A stretch of DNA of 64,000 bases. Source: Ailanthus altissimus. Taxonomy: Eukaryota; Streptophyta; Magnoliopsida; Sapindales; Simaroubaceae. This document shows positions 59,913 through 64,000 of this stretch, one piece after another (position 1 is the first letter of the stretch; each line of letters begins with the position of its first letter). Location: positions 17,936,001-18,000,000 of the forward strand of contig OX327712.1 in NCBI GenBank assembly GCA_946807835.1, read 5' to 3'. Position numbers and translations under genes: made by a program. The notes beneath the pieces were generated by a model. That model saw nothing but the letters and a program-made list of their open reading frames with translations, had not been told where the DNA came from and ran no database searches.

Positions 59913-60213
59913 TCAAATCTTGATTAGAACTTTCACACAATCAAGTTACTTCAACAATTGAATTGCGTTGTCAATCTCACCCAATCTAACTTGATGTGTC
60001 AAAAGTTCATCAAGTTGAAATGTCTCGTTCATAAATTTTTCAAGCAAAATGGGAAGGTCAGATTTTGTTTTGATGCCTCCAAAAACAGTGCCCTTCAAAG
60101 TCCTCCCACACCCAAGTGAGAGACCACTCACTGCCACGCTCGCATTATTTCCCACTCCAATTGCCATTGCTTTTCCTTTCCCCTATTTCACCATTTCAGC
60201 AACTAACTCACTC
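59913..60213 (-). pseudogene. ADH-like pseudogene: last exon only
   Basis: The 270-bp last exon (59913-60182) matches 4165-4434 without indels, keeping [31 protein letters not shown] and [20 protein letters not shown] at 59946-59948 replaces the Gln codon of LLKQPDC and would remove 12 residues. The splice acceptor AG is kept, and about 30 bp of intron follow before the LINE cuts in at 60214. The remaining exons, if they exist, lie beyond the LINE and outside the window. It is clearly more diverged than the two intact genes are from each other. Confidence 0.9.
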
Positions 60214-63200
60214 TTTTTTTTTTTTGATAATAATAAGGTTGTGAAATTTAACTCTTGGAGGAAAAATCCTCAAATACAAAACGATTACATTGTGTTGGGA
60301 CTTTACCCAACCAAATAGTATCAGAAACTATGTTTAGAGCAAGGTGTGCTAGTTCATGCGCCACTTTATTAGTGGACCGATGTGAATACCTGAAAGAGCA
60401 GAAGTTAAAGCATGACGAGATCGTTCTGATGTCATGAAGAACCAAACCAAGTTCTGAGAAAGAGTGAGTGTGGTTGTTGATGTCAGAAATAATGCCTGCT
60501 GCATCAGATTCAACCTCAATAGCTTATAAGCCCAGTGTTCTAGCTAGGTTAAGACCTCGAAGAATTGCCAATGCTTCTAAAATGTCCACTGAGGGCTTTG
60601 CCTTAAGTGGAGAGGATGAAGAGGCAAGTACCGCTCCATAGCTATCACGCAAGACCGCCCCTAACCCAGCCTTGAGGTGCTTAGGAGATAGACTGGCATC
60701 AGTGTTGAGTTTTATAAAACCCAGTCTTGGGGCTAGCCAACTACAACTCGAATTACTAGTGGTATCAACTTTGTCTGTGCAACAAGATACGAACTCGTAC
60801 CAATAGCTTTTAGCCCAATTAAGAACATCATCCACCAATATCACTTTCTTCTCTGTGACTAATTTGTTTCTGATATACCATAATCTCCAAAACATAATTA
60901 ATAGTATCTCAAGATCCATAACCGCTAAGCTCATTTTGCATTTCATTAGGAGATCCAAAAAAGTAGTATTATGGTAAATATTTATACCATGCAAAAATGG
61001 ACAAGCTTGGCGTACCTTTCTTAGTGCATCACATAACCATACTGCATGAATAGAGTTTTCAGCACCTTTAGCACAGCGGTTACAAGACTCATCAATCGGC
61101 ACATGGTGCCTCTTAAGATTTGCAAAGGTAGGGATCCAATCATGGGTAATTCTCCAAACAAAATGCTTTATTTTGGTTGGAATCTTCAACCTCCACATGT
61201 ATTGCCACCAGGTTCTAGAATCAACATTATTGTTGCTGGACGAAGCTTGGTCAACAGTATGAGATAGATGGTACCCACTTTTAATAGTATACTGCCCTAG
61301 CCTGTCAAAATGCCACGTAAATGAGTCTGGTTGTTCCCAACATCGAGAGCGGGGGATACTGAGGATTAAGTCACTTTCTTCAGGAGGAAAGTTGTCCCGG
61401 ACCAGTTCAGAGTTCCATGCCCCAGCAGGTGTAAGTAACTCAGCAACTAGTGAATGCTCTGGCAGTTTGTGGGGGAAAGAGGGTTTAAAGGATAATGGTC
61501 GAGGGAGCCATTGGTCATAATAGATTGATACAGCTGTTCCAACACCAATACGCCAGCGTAGTCCCTTCTTTAGCAAGTCTCTACCCCAAAGAATACTTTT
61601 CCAGACCTGTGAATCAGATTGTCTAGATTGTACCTGCAAGAGCGAAGAGTTAGGAAAATAAAGGCTTCGAAGAGTTTTGGCCACTAAAGAGTTTGGGAAG
61701 GCGATCACTCTCCATCCTTGCTTAGCGAGGATTGCTTGGTTAAAGGAAGCTAGGTCTCTAAAACCCATGCCTCCATCCCTCTTGTGGTGGCACAACACAT
61801 CCCACGAACACCAATGAATTTTCTTTGAGCACGCATCACCGCCCCAAAAAAACCTTGCACAGAGCCTACGAATCTCATTAACTAGGCTTTTTGGAAGTCT
61901 AAACAGGTTCATGATATAGGTCGGGATGGCTTGGATAACTGCTTTGATAAGGATCTCCCGACCCCCAGCTGAAAAAAGATGTCTCTTCCAACCTTTCAGT
62001 TTACTCCACACTTTGTCTTTAATAGCAGCAAATAGGTTCTGTTTATTTTTGCTAGTAATGCAAGGGAGCCCCAGGTATTTACTGTGGTGGGGGACTTGGG
62101 TCACCCCCAAGCAAAGGGTGAGCTGGGCAGCAACCGCCCCTGATATAGACTTACCAAAGCAAACTGCAGACTTCTGGTTATTGATCAGTTGTCCAGAAGC
62201 ATGCTCATAAGAACTCAAAATGGCTTTTATCGAGATGCAATTGTCCAAGGAGGCCCTAGTAAATAAGAGGCTATCGTCAGCAAAAAGTAGGTGGGAGATT
62301 GTGGGCCCTTGATTCCCCAATTTCAGCCCCTGTATATCACCTCGTTGTTCTGAGAACTTTAGGCGGGAGGAAAGACCTTCAGCACAAATAAGGAACAGGA
62401 ATGGAGATAGAGGATCACCTTGGCGAAGGCCTCTTGAGGGGTATATAGAGCCATGAGTAGTGCCATTAATAATGATAGAGTATGATACTGATGAGATACA
62501 CTGATAAATCATCCGACACCAATTGTCAGAGAAACCCAATCTCCCCATCATTGCAAGCAAGAAATCCCATTCTACCCGATCATAAGCCTTTGACATGTCT
62601 AGTTTCAAGGCCAAAAAATTCCCCGCTGAAAATTTATTACGTTTGAGGGCGTGGAGGCACTCAAATCCGATTATAGCATTGTCGGTGATTAGACGCCCTG
62701 GTATGAAAGCACTTTGGGACTCGGAAATCAAACTCTCCATGACTCCTCGTAGTCTGTTGGCTAAAATCTTAGCAACAATTTTGTATAGGACATTACACAG
62801 GCTTATCGGGCGAAAATCCGAGCAAACTTTGGGATCACCAACTTTCGGGATAAGGGTAATGAGGGTGTCATTTACCGTTCTGAGGTCGTCCCCATTGTTA
62901 AGAAAACCCAGGCACACACGACAAATGTCAGCTCCAACAATGTCCCAGAATTTTTGGAAGAATAAGGCTGGCATACCATCAATACCAGGGGCTTTAGTAG
63001 GATGCATCTGAAACACTGCCTTGTGGACTTCTTCCTCCCGGAATGGGGAGTCTAAACATTGGAGTTGCTGCACAGATAATCTCGGCTCCACACAAGAGAC
63101 TACCGAGTCAATCACAGTCCCAGAAGGATTAGAAGAAGAGAAAATATCAGAAAAGTACTCCAGAAAAACCTTCGCAGTCTGTTCCAGGTCTGCGCACCAG

Positions 63201-64000
63201 ATTCCATCTCTGTTTGTGATCCCCGAGATAGAGTTCCTCTTTCTCCTCCCTGATGCTTTAAAATGAAAGAAGCGTGAATTTTTATCCCCTGCTTGTAGCC
63301 ATTGAACCCTCGAACGTTGCTTCCAATATGTCTCTTCTTTGTACATTAGTGCATCCAGGGATTTCTGAATCTTCGTTATCCCAGGCCATGTCTGAGCATT
63401 CACCTGCTGGTTCAAAGCCCCTAACAGTTGCTTTTTATTTTTTATCTCAGTCTTGAGTCTGCGGAAGTGTGCTAGATTCCACTTTTTTAGATGAGACCCA
63501 ATGTGTAGGAGGTTCCTGTGAATTGAGTCGAGGGAGCTTAGGTTTCGGGGCCATCTTTCTGAGATGATTTCCCTGCAGTCCGGTTCGTTGGCCCAAGCTT
63601 CCTCAAAGTGGAATCTGGAGATGGGGCGATAAGAAGGTTGTCTTCTAGTTGGTCTGCCAGCTTCATCAAATGATAATAGGAGCGGTCTGTGGTCGGAGCC
63701 CCAAAAGTCTAGATGCTGCACCAAGGCATTAGGGAAGAGGCAGTGCCAGGGGAAGGAGCAGAGCATTCGGTCAAGTCTTTCCTGAATAAACAGACTACGG
63801 TCCCGTCCATTGCACCAAGTAAAAGGAGGCCCCCTGAATTGGATCCCCGAGAGGCCACAGTCATCAATCGTATTCCTGAAGTTCTGCATAAGGTAGGTGG
63901 GGCGGGGTAAGCCGCCTAGTTTTTCAGAGCTTTGAAGGATCTCATTGAAGTCTCCTCCACATAGCCATGGGAGAGAAGATAACGAACATAGGCGTCGCAA
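60214..64000 (-). mobile_element. LINE (L1-type non-LTR retrotransposon), 3' part
   Basis: A minus-strand element whose 3' end is marked by a 12-base poly-A tail (T run at 60214-60225), with a short 3' UTR of about 20 bases. It sits in the last intron of the ADH-like pseudogene. It runs off the right edge of the window inside the endonuclease domain, so ORF1, the 5' UTR and the far target duplication are not visible. Confidence 0.93.
60248..64000 (-). pseudogene. LINE ORF2 (endonuclease, reverse transcriptase, RNase H) with one in-frame stop
   Basis: Open on the minus strand from the window edge to a TAA at 60524-60526, giving 1158 visible residues; beyond the stop the same frame stays open 91 more codons to 60248. 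Domains in order: end of the APE-type endonuclease (GGDFNEIL near 63945, SDHRPLLL near 63690), reverse transcriptase (TLITLIPKVGDP, QSAFIPGRLITDNA, GDPLSPFLF and FADD at 62273-62284), a zinc-binding RVT region (CNRCAKGAENSIHAVWLCD near 61050) and RNase H (KLNTDAS near 60700). The stop falls in the middle of RNase H. The true start is outside the window; the leftmost Met at the edge is not meaningful. One stop in about 1250 codons marks a young copy. Confidence 0.92.

Noticed and set aside
62595..63011. 138-codon plus-strand frame over the LINE
   Set aside because: Shadow of the LINE reverse transcriptase on the opposite strand.

Overview
The window is nuclear DNA of a flowering plant, most likely a woody eudicot. 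The reasons are spliced genes with GT-AG introns, AT-rich intergenic DNA, plant chromovirus, copia and L1-type retrotransposons, and two recognisable plant gene families. I could not place it below eudicot. No bacterial, organellar, viral, tRNA, rRNA or CRISPR features were seen.

Layout. Bases 1-12429 and 28706-41132 are a near-identical direct repeat; I found only two substitutions and two 1-base homopolymer differences. Each copy carries, left to right, a decayed minus-strand Ty3/gypsy chromovirus with a solo LTR nested in its pol gene, an intact six-exon zinc alcohol dehydrogenase-like gene on the minus strand, a large foldback element, and AT-rich DNA. Between the copies lie two plus-strand genes. 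The first (14029-21102) encodes an AIPP2-type PHD-finger/SPOC-like chromatin protein. The second (22948-26581) encodes a small probable chloroplast membrane protein resembling Arabidopsis At1g42960, with a solo LTR in its first intron. The arrangement fits a tandem duplication with a unit of about 28.7 kb whose internal junction is at 12429/12430. The first 16 kb of the left unit would lie outside the window.

From 41133 to about 58470 the window is a retroelement graveyard. It holds four related 2.3-2.5 kb LTRs across the window (two of them nested here), two decayed minus-strand copia elements, a compound repeat with tRNA-box-B-like monomers, and an internally deleted copia element with 912-bp LTRs, one of them split by another solo LTR. 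From 58466 to 60213 there is an older, diverged remnant of the same gene neighbourhood: the 3' flank of the At1g42960-like gene, followed by the last exon of the alcohol dehydrogenase-like gene. That exon is cut by a nearly intact minus-strand LINE that fills the window to its right edge. The locus has therefore been copied at least twice, once long ago and once very recently, or the recent copy is an assembly artefact.

The genes do not form a pathway. The AIPP2-like protein is expected in the nucleus (transcriptional silencing), the At1g42960-like protein in the plastid, and the dehydrogenase in the cytosol.
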